Shown: positions 23,275 through 29,377 of the stretch, one piece after another | How the letters are laid out: every line of letters begins with the position of its first letter | How positions within the stretch are numbered: position 1 is the stretch's first letter | From: Colimorpha sp045222295 | GTDB taxonomy: Bacteria > Bacteroidota > Bacteroidia > Bacteroidales > P3 | NCBI GenBank assembly: GCA_045222295.1 | Contig: JBGUXP010000020.1 | Coordinates: 1-29,377, forward strand | Direction: 5' to 3' | Length of the DNA stretch: 29,377 bases | The notes under the pieces: generated by a model | What the model was told of the DNA's origin: nothing | What the model saw: only the letters and a program-made list of their open reading frames with translations | The model's database searches: none | Made by a program: the position numbers and the translations under genes

Positions 23275-23370
23275 CTCCTACGGAGCAGCTATGCCTATCT
23301 GTTAACGGATAACTTCCACGAAACAGCTACGCCTTTCTATTAACGGATAACTCCCACGGGAAAATACGCC
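23275..23370. repeat. 38-bp tandem repeat, two full and one partial copy
   Basis: 23275-23312 and 23313-23350 align over 38 nt. Both end in TTAACGGATAA, and the starts are CTCCTACGGAG and CTTCCACGAAA. A third copy begins at 23351 (CTCCCACGGGA) and decays after ATACGCC. Confidence 0.75.
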
Positions 23371-23435
23371 GTTAGGCGTTTTCTTTTAATAGCCCCCCTA
23401 TGGCCATGGATTCTCCATTAGGGGATTTCTTTTTA
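23357..23435 (+). terminator. Two hairpins with T-rich tails after dprA
   Basis: ACGCC-GTTA-GGCGT (about 23366-23379), flanked by A and T runs, is followed by TTTTCTTTTAAT. A second hairpin, CCCCTATGG with CCATTAGGGG (about 23396-23424), is followed by ATTTCTTTTTAT. Both fit plus-strand intrinsic termination. Confidence 0.55.
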
Positions 23436-23437
23436 TA

Positions 23438-24367
23438 TCATTTTTCTCGGAGAAGCTCGTAGAAGGCCACCGAGGCGGCGGCAGCGACATTAAGGGAGTC
23501 GACACCGCGGTGCATGGGTATCTTGGCGACGTAGTCGCACTGCTGCAGAACGCTGTCGCTAAGGCCATTACCTTCTGTTCCCATGATGATGGCAAGTTTC
23601 TCCGGAGCCTTCAGCACGGGGTCGTCGATAGCCACGGAACGGTTGGTCAAAGCCAGGGCAACAGTCCTGAATCCCAGATCCTTGAGCTGACCGTAGTGGT
23701 CGAGCCATGTCCAGGGAATCTGAAAGACGGTGCCCATGCTGACTCGGCAGGCGCGGCGGTTAAGCGGGTCGCAGCAGGTGCGAGTAAGCAGCAGGGCATC
23801 GACACCCATAGCCGCGGCAGCGCGGAAGATGGCACCGGTGTTGGTGGAGTTCACCACGCTGTCCATCACCGCCACACGGATTTTTCTGTTCGTTCGACAC
23901 ACTCCTCCATCTGCCCTTTGGGCATCCACCTCCCCTAGCTTAGGGGAGGAGCTGGTTAGTACCCGAAACAGTCTATGTTGCTCCCCTAAGCTAGGGGAGC
24001 TGTCAGCTTTCAGCTGACTGAGGAGTGTGTCCACATTTGGCAGCTGCGGGCGGTGCATGGCGCAGAGAACGCCACGCGAGAGCTCGTAACCTGTGAGCGA
24101 GGCCAGTATAGAGCGCTCGGCGGTGTAAACAGGCACGTCGGGGAAGCGTTCGGCCATCGCGCGCACCTGCGTATCTATATATTTTTCCTCGCAGAGGAAC
24201 GACACTGGTTGCATTCCTGCAGCCAGCGCCACACGAATAACCTTCTCGCTCTCGCAAATGAAGAGTCCTTCCTCGGGATGCAGACGGTTGCGGAGCTGTG
24301 CCTCGGTGAGGCGAGCATAGGGGGCCAGCCCGGGCACCTCAAGATCTTCTATATAAATCACTTGCAT
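23438..24367 (-). CDS. SpoU/TrmH-family RNA 2'-O-methyltransferase with an inserted repeat-encoded segment
   Basis: A 309-residue SPOUT-type RNA ribose methyltransferase (AdoMet-dependent), RlmB/TrmH-like. An N-terminal substrate-binding part has RLHPEEGLFICES. The catalytic motifs are DSVVNSTNTGAIFRAAAAMG (169-188, motif 1), AIIMGTEGNGLSD (motif 2) and IPMHRGVDSLNVAAAASVAFYEL (motif 3, split here only for description). Residues about 113-158 do not fit the family. They are encoded by the 136-bp element at 23896-24031 and read SSPSLGEQHRLFRV and SSPKLGEVDAQRADGGVC. The normal family length is about 260-270, consistent with a tolerated insertion in the interdomain linker. Activity is probably kept but is unproven. 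Confidence 0.9.
   Translation of the reverse strand: MQVIYIEDLEVPGLAPYARLTEAQLRNRLHPEEGLFICESEKVIRVALAAGMQPVSFLCEEKYIDTQVRAMAERFPDVPVYTAERSILASLTGYELSRGVLCAMHRPQLPNVDTLLSQLKADSSPSLGEQHRLFRVLTSSSPKLGEVDAQRADGGVCRTNRKIRVAVMDSVVNSTNTGAIFRAAAAMGVDALLLTRTCCDPLNRRACRVSMGTVFQIPWTWLDHYGQLKDLGFRTVALALTNRSVAIDDPVLKAPEKLAIIMGTEGNGLSDSVLQQCDYVAKIPMHRGVDSLNVAAAASVAFYELLREK
23896..24031. mobile_element. 136-bp MITE-like element with terminal inverted repeats
   Basis: Terminal inverted repeats of 12 bp are exact: GACACACTCCTC (23896-23907) and GAGGAGTGTGTC (24020-24031). Inside are a TGCCC-TTT-GGGCA hairpin, two 9-bp-arm hairpins in reverse order (23929-23937 with 23941-23949; 23980-23988 with 23992-24000), and a GTCAGCT-TTC-AGCTGAC hairpin. 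It has no coding capacity of its own and reads through in frame. Confidence 0.8.
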
Positions 24368-25038
24368 AACCAGTATCCTATCTCAAACTTAATGAATCCC
24401 TGCCCGAAGCCGTCGAGAGTGGGCTGCGAACGGCGCACGCCGTCCACCACGGCACCCGTACCGGCCGGCAAGGGGACGCCACCACTGTCAAAGGGATTGC
24501 CAAAAGCAGTATAACTCACGCCAAAGTAGCATTTGAACAGCCAGGCAAGGTCGAAGCCCACCTTCCACGCCACACCCCAACCATGCTCCTCCATGTCGTC
24601 CATCACCCCTGGGGCCGCCATACGCTGGCAGTTAATGTTGCGCCAATAGGCTCCGACAGTGGCATAGCCAGTGAGAGCCCACAAATGTTTTTTCCCAACG
24701 GAACATATGGGGAGCAACAGACCTGCAGTAACAGGAAAGAAAAGGTATCGCTTGGCATAAAGTCCTTCGTCGATAGGTACAGCCAAACGGTCGGGAGACT
24801 CGGAATACAGCCAATGTATACCGTCAAGCATCACGGTGAGTGGCAGTGCCGGACGGCCTGGAAAATAAACAGCCCGCAGACCCGCGGTGAAACTCTCGGA
24901 AAGTTTCGAGGCATTGCTGCTGGAGCCTGCCGGTACAGCCAAGCCCGCGCTCAAGCCCCCCATCCACTCCTGTGCCGCCACGCCATTCAGCAGACTGCCA
25001 AAGACAGTCATCAAGGCCCAAAGAATATATTTCTTCAT
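24358..25038 (-). CDS. Probable outer-membrane beta-barrel or porin-like protein, unknown role
   Basis: A 226-residue protein starting MKKYILWALMTVFG with a signal peptide ending near VAAQ (residue 23). The mature part has alternating hydrophobic and Gly/aromatic stretches (GLRAVYFPGRPALPLTVML, YATVGAYWRN, WGVAWKVGFDLAWLF, FIKFEIGYWLCK). These fit a small outer-membrane beta-barrel. Family and cargo are unknown. The upstream frame to 25158 is rejected because the signal peptide begins at 25038. Its 3' end overlaps the methyltransferase start by 10 nt, so the two genes are probably co-transcribed. No strong promoter is visible. Confidence 0.7.
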   Translation of the reverse strand: MKKYILWALMTVFGSLLNGVAAQEWMGGLSAGLAVPAGSSSNASKLSESFTAGLRAVYFPGRPALPLTVMLDGIHWLYSESPDRLAVPIDEGLYAKRYLFFPVTAGLLLPICSVGKKHLWALTGYATVGAYWRNINCQRMAAPGVMDDMEEHGWGVAWKVGFDLAWLFKCYFGVSYTAFGNPFDSGGVPLPAGTGAVVDGVRRSQPTLDGFGQGFIKFEIGYWLCK

Positions 25039-25117
25039 ATTTTCATTCAGAATCTCACTTTTACAAACGTTGAAAAAGGAGGAAAATTGCTCAGTAAGAA
25101 AAAAATATCGTTTTTTG

Positions 25118-25149
25118 TTTGGCCATGTGCAAAAGAATTCGTACTTTTG
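25118..25149 (+). promoter_or_regulatory. Bacteroidetes-type promoter for the 25179 gene
   Basis: TTTG (25118-25121), 20 nt, TACTTTTG (25142-25149). The last base is 29 nt before the ATG. Confidence 0.7.
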
Positions 25150-25178
25150 CAAGTTCAAACGATAAAGTTTTTTGCCCT

Positions 25179-25949
25179 ATGACCTATCGCGACCAAGAAG
25201 AAAAACTATTCTCCAAATGGGCCCAGCGTGCCCACAAGTTGCACGATGCCGACATCATTGCCAAAGACGGCCTACTCTATCGCGGCGAACTGTGGTGGGA
25301 CGGCCTCAACCAACTCCACCGCCCCGCTGACGAAGAGCAACTTTGGAGCGACGCTGGCATGCGCCTGATGGTACTCACCAAGGAACTCGACGAAGAAGAC
25401 TGCTGGGACCTCCGCGCCGAGAGTGGCCGTGTGCCCTCGCCTCGAATGACCGAGCGTACCGCACAGCGCTTCTTCCCTAATCTTGAGTTATGGGTCTATG
25501 GCCTCCTGACAATCCCCGACCGAAAGGTCATCGCCTTCAGCAAGGCCGATTTTCCGACGCGCCTACAAGGGTTCTATGAGAATGCACCTATTGTGCGAAT
25601 CAACTGCAAAAAACAGCCCGATACCAAGGCCGCCAGCAATGCCGTACTTCAGAAATACATGGACAACTACTCCGACCTGTTGAAAGAACAGATTACCATG
25701 TACAACACCGACATCATACTTTGCGTCGGTGGGCAGGGCATCATGGTTGACTTTCTACAGAAACATGTATACACCGATCTCGAACAAGTCAACCGACACT
25801 GTTTTTACTCTCCCACGGCCAACGTTCTTGCGGTCAAACAATACCACCCCAACTATAACGTCTACAGCCGCAAAGAAATGTACACCGAGATGATTCACGA
25901 CTATCAGGATTTTCTGAAGGCCACTCCTCAATTCCCCACACAACGGTAA
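25179..25949 (+). CDS. Cytoplasmic protein of unknown function
   Basis: A 256-residue protein without signal peptide or membrane segment. Features visible: ADIIAKDGLLYRGELWWDGL (24-43), RLMVLTKELDEEDCWDLRAE (62-81) and the C-terminal half with QYHPNYNVYSRKEMY. The central stretch resembles a uracil-DNA-glycosylase-like fold that I associate with Bacteroidetes hypothetical proteins, but no active-site motif is recognised. Treat that as a guess. An upstream ATG at 25119 is rejected because the consensus promoter falls within the extra sequence. It is convergent with the UvrA-like gene. Confidence 0.65.
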   Translation: MTYRDQEEKLFSKWAQRAHKLHDADIIAKDGLLYRGELWWDGLNQLHRPADEEQLWSDAGMRLMVLTKELDEEDCWDLRAESGRVPSPRMTERTAQRFFPNLELWVYGLLTIPDRKVIAFSKADFPTRLQGFYENAPIVRINCKKQPDTKAASNAVLQKYMDNYSDLLKEQITMYNTDIILCVGGQGIMVDFLQKHVYTDLEQVNRHCFYSPTANVLAVKQYHPNYNVYSRKEMYTEMIHDYQDFLKATPQFPTQR

Positions 25950-25992
25950 TCCTCCCCGTAACTACAGCCATCCTCAGCCAATATGTGCGGTT

Positions 25993-28254
25993 CTAGAGAA
26001 TTTCCCACAGGTAGGGACCTGTGATGGAGGCAGGGGCTACGGACATAGCCTTAGGAGTGCCGGTGAAGATAATCTGGCCACCCATGGCACCACCACCTGG
26101 GCCGAGTTCAATCAAATAATCGCAGGCTTTCAGCATCTCGATGTTGTGCTCGATGAGAAAGACGCTGTTACCGGCCTCCACCATGGTGTCGAAGAGGTCG
26201 AGGATGCGGCGTATATCGCTCGCATGAAGACCGTCTGAGGGTTCATCCAAGATAAATATCTTGCTCGCGTCGCGCAGATAGGAGGCCAGCTTGATGCGCT
26301 GCAACTCGCCACCCGAGAGGGTCGAGAGCGACTGGTTCAGATGGAGGTAGCCTAAGCCGACCTTACGCAGCGGCTCCAGCTTTTCGGCTATCACGCTACC
26401 GGCGAACAGTTCGGAGGCCTTGTTGGCGGTGAGGTCCATTACCTCGGCAATATTGAGGTTTTTCACCTTGTATGAAAGAACCTCTGGCGAATAGCGCAAT
26501 CCACCGCAGGCCTCGCAGGTGGTTTCGATGGCATCCATAAAGGCCATATCGTTGACGATGACACCCTTCCCCTGACAGACGGGACAGCCTCCTTTACCGT
26601 TGAAGGAGAAGAGGTCGGCTTTGGTCTTGTTGGTTTTGGCGAAGAGTTTGCGGATATCGTCGGCCACGTCGAGATAGGTGGCGGGAGTGGAGCGGAGGCT
26701 GATGCCGATATTCTTCTGGCTGATGTAAACAATCTCCTCCGGTTGTGGGTAGGCTTGACGAAAGCACTCCATCAACGAGCTCTTCCCCGAGCCAGCCACA
26801 CCGGCGATGCCGCACATCACGCCCAAGGGAAGTTCAATACTCAGCTCTTTGAGGTTGTGAAGGGAGGCTTTTTCAATATGGAAGAACGAGCGTGGCGACC
26901 TCACCGTCTCCTTGATGGCACTCGTCGCACTGAGCATGGTACCGGTGAGCGTCTGACTCTGCAGCAACTCACCGTAACTTCCCTCGAAGACCACCTCGCC
27001 ACCCTTCATGCCGGCTCCGGGTCCCATGTCGATGATGTGGTCGACAATCTTGATCATCTCCCTGTGGTGCTCCACCAAGATGACGGTGTTTCCGTGGTTC
27101 TTCAGTTTCTGCACCGATTTCTGCATCAGCAGGATATCATGGTTGTGGAGGCCCACGCTGGGTTCGTCGAGAATATACATTACGTCCGACAGCGGCGAGT
27201 TGATGTATTTGGCAATCTTGCAGCGCTGGGCCTCGCCTCCCGAGAGGGTGCCGATGGCTCGGTCGAGGGTGAGGTAGCCGAGTCCAATCTCCTCCAATGC
27301 TGCCAACCGTTCGAGGGTGGCTCTCTTGATATCCTCCGCCAAGGGGTTGTCGACGGTCTCCATCCACCGGCGGCAGTCGATGATACTCATTGCGGTAACG
27401 TCGGCAATATTTAGCCCCCCAATCTTGCAGGAGCGTATCTTCTCGTTGAGGCGCGTACCGCCGCAGTCGGGACAGGTGCCCATCCTCAGCATGGGGTTGA
27501 GCACGGCGGCATGTAGCAGCCCCTCCTCCGAGTTGATGATACTACGATACATGCGCGGGATAAGTCCCTCGTATTTGGCAGTCTTCGGCCAGTTCGAGGG
27601 CGGGTTCTTGAGTTTGATCTGCGGCGAGTTGAGGAAGAGGTCGAGCTCCTCGGGCGAGTAGTCCTTGATTTTCTTGTCGAGGTCGAAGAGACCGCTGTGG
27701 GCGTAGCGTATCCAACGCCAGCCGCCCTTGCCGAAGGCAATGTAGTGGATGGTATCCTCGTCGTTGAGCGACTTGTCGAAATCCACCAGCTTGTGGATGT
27801 CCAGCTCACGAATCTCGCCCAATCCTCCGCATCGCGGACAGGAACCAGAGGGATGGTTGAACGAGAATGCGTCGCTGTAGCCCACGAAAGGTTTTCCTAT
27901 TCGCGAGAAGAGCAGTCGCAGCAGGGCGTAGATGTCGGTGTAGGTGCCCACGGTGGAGCGCGAGTTGGCGACGGGTTTGCGCTGCTCGATAACGATGGCG
28001 ATGGGCAAGTTCTCGATGTCGCCCACATGCGGGCGCCCATATTTGGGCAGGTATTGCTGCGTGAAGGAGGGGAAGGTGTCGTTGAGTTCGCGGCGCGACT
28101 TGGCGGCGATGGTGTCCAGCACTAGCGACGACTTGCCCGAGCCACTAACGCCCGTCACCACCGTAATCTTCCCCTTTGGAATGCGGACCGTAACATGTTT
28201 CAGGTTGTTCTCCGTCGCATCACGAACGATTATATAGTCGTGTAGTTGCTCCAT
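25993..28254 (-). CDS. Short UvrA-like ABC ATPase (UvrA2 type)
   Basis: A 753-residue UvrA paralogue. It has two ABC ATPase modules: Walker A GVSGSGKSS (35-43) and the second GVAGSGKSS, signatures LSGGEAQR and LSGGELQR, and Walker B regions YILDEPSVGLH and FILDEPSDGLH. Zinc-finger cysteine pairs CPRCGG, CPDCGG, CPVCQG and CEACGG are present. It is about 200 residues shorter than canonical UvrA (~940), as in UvrA2/DrrC-type proteins, so interaction with UvrB is doubtful. Such paralogues are linked to drug or antibiotic self-resistance or DNA damage tolerance. The start MEQLHDYIIV (28254) is chosen over 28320, because the upstream residues span the promoter. Confidence 0.9.
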   Translation of the reverse strand: MEQLHDYIIVRDATENNLKHVTVRIPKGKITVVTGVSGSGKSSLVLDTIAAKSRRELNDTFPSFTQQYLPKYGRPHVGDIENLPIAIVIEQRKPVANSRSTVGTYTDIYALLRLLFSRIGKPFVGYSDAFSFNHPSGSCPRCGGLGEIRELDIHKLVDFDKSLNDEDTIHYIAFGKGGWRWIRYAHSGLFDLDKKIKDYSPEELDLFLNSPQIKLKNPPSNWPKTAKYEGLIPRMYRSIINSEEGLLHAAVLNPMLRMGTCPDCGGTRLNEKIRSCKIGGLNIADVTAMSIIDCRRWMETVDNPLAEDIKRATLERLAALEEIGLGYLTLDRAIGTLSGGEAQRCKIAKYINSPLSDVMYILDEPSVGLHNHDILLMQKSVQKLKNHGNTVILVEHHREMIKIVDHIIDMGPGAGMKGGEVVFEGSYGELLQSQTLTGTMLSATSAIKETVRSPRSFFHIEKASLHNLKELSIELPLGVMCGIAGVAGSGKSSLMECFRQAYPQPEEIVYISQKNIGISLRSTPATYLDVADDIRKLFAKTNKTKADLFSFNGKGGCPVCQGKGVIVNDMAFMDAIETTCEACGGLRYSPEVLSYKVKNLNIAEVMDLTANKASELFAGSVIAEKLEPLRKVGLGYLHLNQSLSTLSGGELQRIKLASYLRDASKIFILDEPSDGLHASDIRRILDLFDTMVEAGNSVFLIEHNIEMLKACDYLIELGPGGGAMGGQIIFTGTPKAMSVAPASITGPYLWEIL

Positions 28255-28277
28255 AAGTCTATCGTGTGATCGCGGTG

Positions 28278-28307
28278 CAAAAATACACAAAAAAATCCAC
28301 ATACAAA
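28278..28307 (-). promoter_or_regulatory. Bacteroidetes-type promoter for the UvrA-like gene
   Basis: On the minus strand: TTTG (28304-28307), 18 nt, TATTTTTG (28278-28285). The -7 box ends 23 nt before the ATG. Confidence 0.65.
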
Positions 28308-28334
28308 AAAGGAGTCTCATTTCTGAAACTCCTT
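28303..28334 (-). terminator. Terminator after the FMN-reductase remnant
   Basis: AAGGAGT (28309-28315) pairs with ACTCCTT (28328-28334) around a 12-nt loop. On the minus strand it is followed by TTTTTTG. It overlaps the UvrA-like promoter. Confidence 0.7.
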
Positions 28335-28353
28335 ATAAAAAATGAGAGGCGAC

Positions 28354-28656
28354 CTATTTTTCAATAAATGTGCAGAAAGCGTCGGCTTGTTTCTGCAGCT
28401 CGGCACGTTGTTCGTCGGTGAGGATGAACTCGCCTTTGGTCCAGGCTTCCATGCCGAGGGCGATGCCGGTTTGCGGCTCGTGCATCATGTCCATCTTCAT
28501 GAAGTCGAGCAATTCGGTGAGTTTGGCGCGACAGCTCTGCGTCATATTCTTACCGCCACAGCCGCTGATGGCCACCTTCGTGCCAAGGGCAGCCGAGGGG
28601 TTCTGGAAGTTGCTCATGTCCATCGGGCGCGACAGCCAGTCAAGCAGGTTCTTCAT
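28354..28656 (-). pseudogene. C-terminal fragment of an NADPH-dependent FMN reductase (flavodoxin-like)
   Basis: The 100-residue frame starts MKNLLDWLSRPMD. This resembles the middle and end of NAD(P)H-dependent FMN reductases (the family has a similar LKNLLDWLSRP just after the flavin-site loop), followed by ALGTKVAISGCGGKN and a C-terminal helix (LTDEQRAELQKQADAFC). The N-terminal half with the FMN phosphate-binding loop is missing. The ATG overlaps the stop of the RAYT fragment (ATGA at 28653-28656), which marks the breakpoint. I infer that it is a non-functional remnant. Confidence 0.75.
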
Positions 28657-29015
28657 CGGCTGATACAGGCAGCCTTGAAGGCTTGGATGATGTCGCCAAG
28701 GCTCCACTCCATCGATTCGAGCACCTCTATCACGCCATGGAAATGGTCAGGCATACAGACACAGGCATGGACCGTCACGCGGTTGCCATAGGTGGCTTGG
28801 ATTTGTGGAGTTTTGTACCATAATTGCTGTACGGCCTCGCCGAGAGAGGTGAGGGCTATTGCCTCGCGCCCAAAGCCATTCCCTTTGCGACCAATATTAG
28901 TCGCGAAATGGGTCAACAGGTGCGCGCGCGATGCTACCACCAGTGTGATGAGGTATGTCCCTCGGCCATAGTAGTCGTGACCAGAATTGCGTGGTATATA
29001 TGATGATGCAAGCAT
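28653..29015 (-). pseudogene. N-terminal fragment of a RAYT (REP-associated tyrosine, IS200-like) transposase
   Basis: A ~120-residue frame with SYIPRNSGHDYYGRGTYLITL, VVASRAHLLTHF and the catalytic-type HUH motif in VHACVCMPDHFHGVIEVL, then SLGDIIQAFKAAC. These are the N-terminal and central parts of the Y1 RAYT fold. The downstream helix with the catalytic tyrosine is missing, as the frame stops at the junction with the FMN-reductase fragment. RAYT proteins are associated with REP hairpin repeats in other bacteria. The start at 29015 (or 29042) is a guess. A TTTG-N20-TATATATG sequence upstream resembles a promoter. Confidence 0.8.
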
Positions 29016-29070
29016 ATATGCGTTTCCGTTTTCGATTTGCATATATACAAGAAAAATTCGGATTGGGCAA

Positions 29071-29102
29071 ACAAAAAAGGGAACCACTTTCGTGATTCCC
29101 TT
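29071..29102 (-). terminator. rRNA operon terminator
   Basis: AAGGGAA (29077-29083) pairs with TTCCCTT (29096-29102). An inner CAC-GTG pair closes a GAAA loop on the minus strand, and TTTTTTG follows. It comes 8 nt after the 3' end of 5S rRNA. Confidence 0.9.
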
Positions 29103-29110
29103 ATAAAAAA

Positions 29111-29220
<110 letters not shown>

Positions 29221-29291
29221 AATAATGGTTTTGACATCTGGAACAAAACATATAAGAGAAAGATTGAACACTTTTGAAGGTGTTCTATCAA

Positions 29292-29377
29292 CGGAAAGTC
29301 TTCGGGTAATTAGTACCGCTCGGCTTTGACATCGCTGCCTTTACACCTGCGGCCTATCAAGGTCGTAGTCTTCGACC
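29292..29377 (-). rRNA. rrl: 23S ribosomal RNA, 3' end only
   Basis: The minus strand reads GGTCGAAGACTACGACC, then CTTGATAGGCCGC, AGGTGTAAAGGCAG and GCGGTACTAATTACCCGAAG, the conserved end of 23S rRNA. The rest lies outside the window. The 3' end is placed near 29292 by eye. About 70 nt of spacer separate it from 5S. Confidence 0.93.

Larger units (their letters stand above)
23066..23437. other. Repeat-rich intergenic region after dprA
   Basis: This 372-nt stretch contains no gene. It holds the 11-bp palindromic array (23072-23151), about 120 nt with no feature seen, a 38-bp tandem repeat (from 23275) and terminator-like hairpins (23360-23435). Confidence 0.7.

Noticed and set aside
28354..28707. 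Upstream start for the FMN-reductase fragment at 28707
   Set aside because: The first 17 residues are an out-of-frame reading of the RAYT fragment.

Overview
The window looks like a chromosomal segment of a Bacteroidales (Bacteroidota) bacterium. Several promoters match the phylum consensus (TTTG, about 19 nt, TAnnTTTG). Start codons mostly lack Shine-Dalgarno sequences, lipoproteins and large fibronectin/choice-of-anchor secreted proteins are common, and the ParC, LepB, DUF1015 and DUF454 genes are of Bacteroidetes type. The right edge carries a 5S rRNA gene and the 3' end of a 23S rRNA gene.

Layout. 1-1989 (-): the N-terminal part of a large secreted adhesin-like protein. 2403-4713 (-): an operon of a DUF454/YbaN membrane protein, a membrane-anchored metallophosphoesterase and a DUF3089 lipoprotein. 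The last of these is cut short by an in-frame amber codon. 4747-4816: back-to-back consensus promoters; the rightward one drives a strongly structured RNA (about 4822-5057) followed by an AT-rich block of unrecognised exported and membrane proteins (5106-8188). 8347-9224 (-): a toxin-antitoxin pair of the AbiEii/DUF6922 kind. 9319-12933 (-): DUF1015 protein, Ogt, a lipoprotein and GcvT. 13143-20950 (-): a tight run of glycosyltransferase, LepB, ParC (topoisomerase IV A), a second glycosyltransferase and HflX. 21018-23065 (+): META/HslJ-like lipoprotein, Nudix hydrolase and DprA. 23438-25038 (-): a SpoU/TrmH rRNA methyltransferase interrupted in frame by a MITE-like element, and a probable outer-membrane protein. 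25179-25949 (+): an unrecognised protein. 25993-28254 (-): a short UvrA-like ATPase. 28354-29015 (-): two gene remnants (an FMN-reductase tail and a RAYT transposase head) joined at one breakpoint, next to the rRNA operon end.

The most unusual material is not protein-coding. At least five intergenic sites, all within about 50 nt after a stop codon, hold palindromic arrays of short tandem repeats: inverted units to the left of a centre and direct units to the right. The unit is 11 bp at three sites, 23 bp at one and 7 bp at one. Two of the 11-bp sites, 21 kb apart, use the same unit (AGGAGTTGGTA). Other odd elements are a perfect 40-bp palindrome inside the Nudix gene, a 136-bp terminal-inverted-repeat element inside the SpoU gene, and a related hairpin element that appears to supply the GTG start of hflX. 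A large part of the genome's small-repeat activity therefore sits at gene ends or inside genes, and a broken RAYT (a transposase class known elsewhere to be linked with REP hairpins) lies in the same window.
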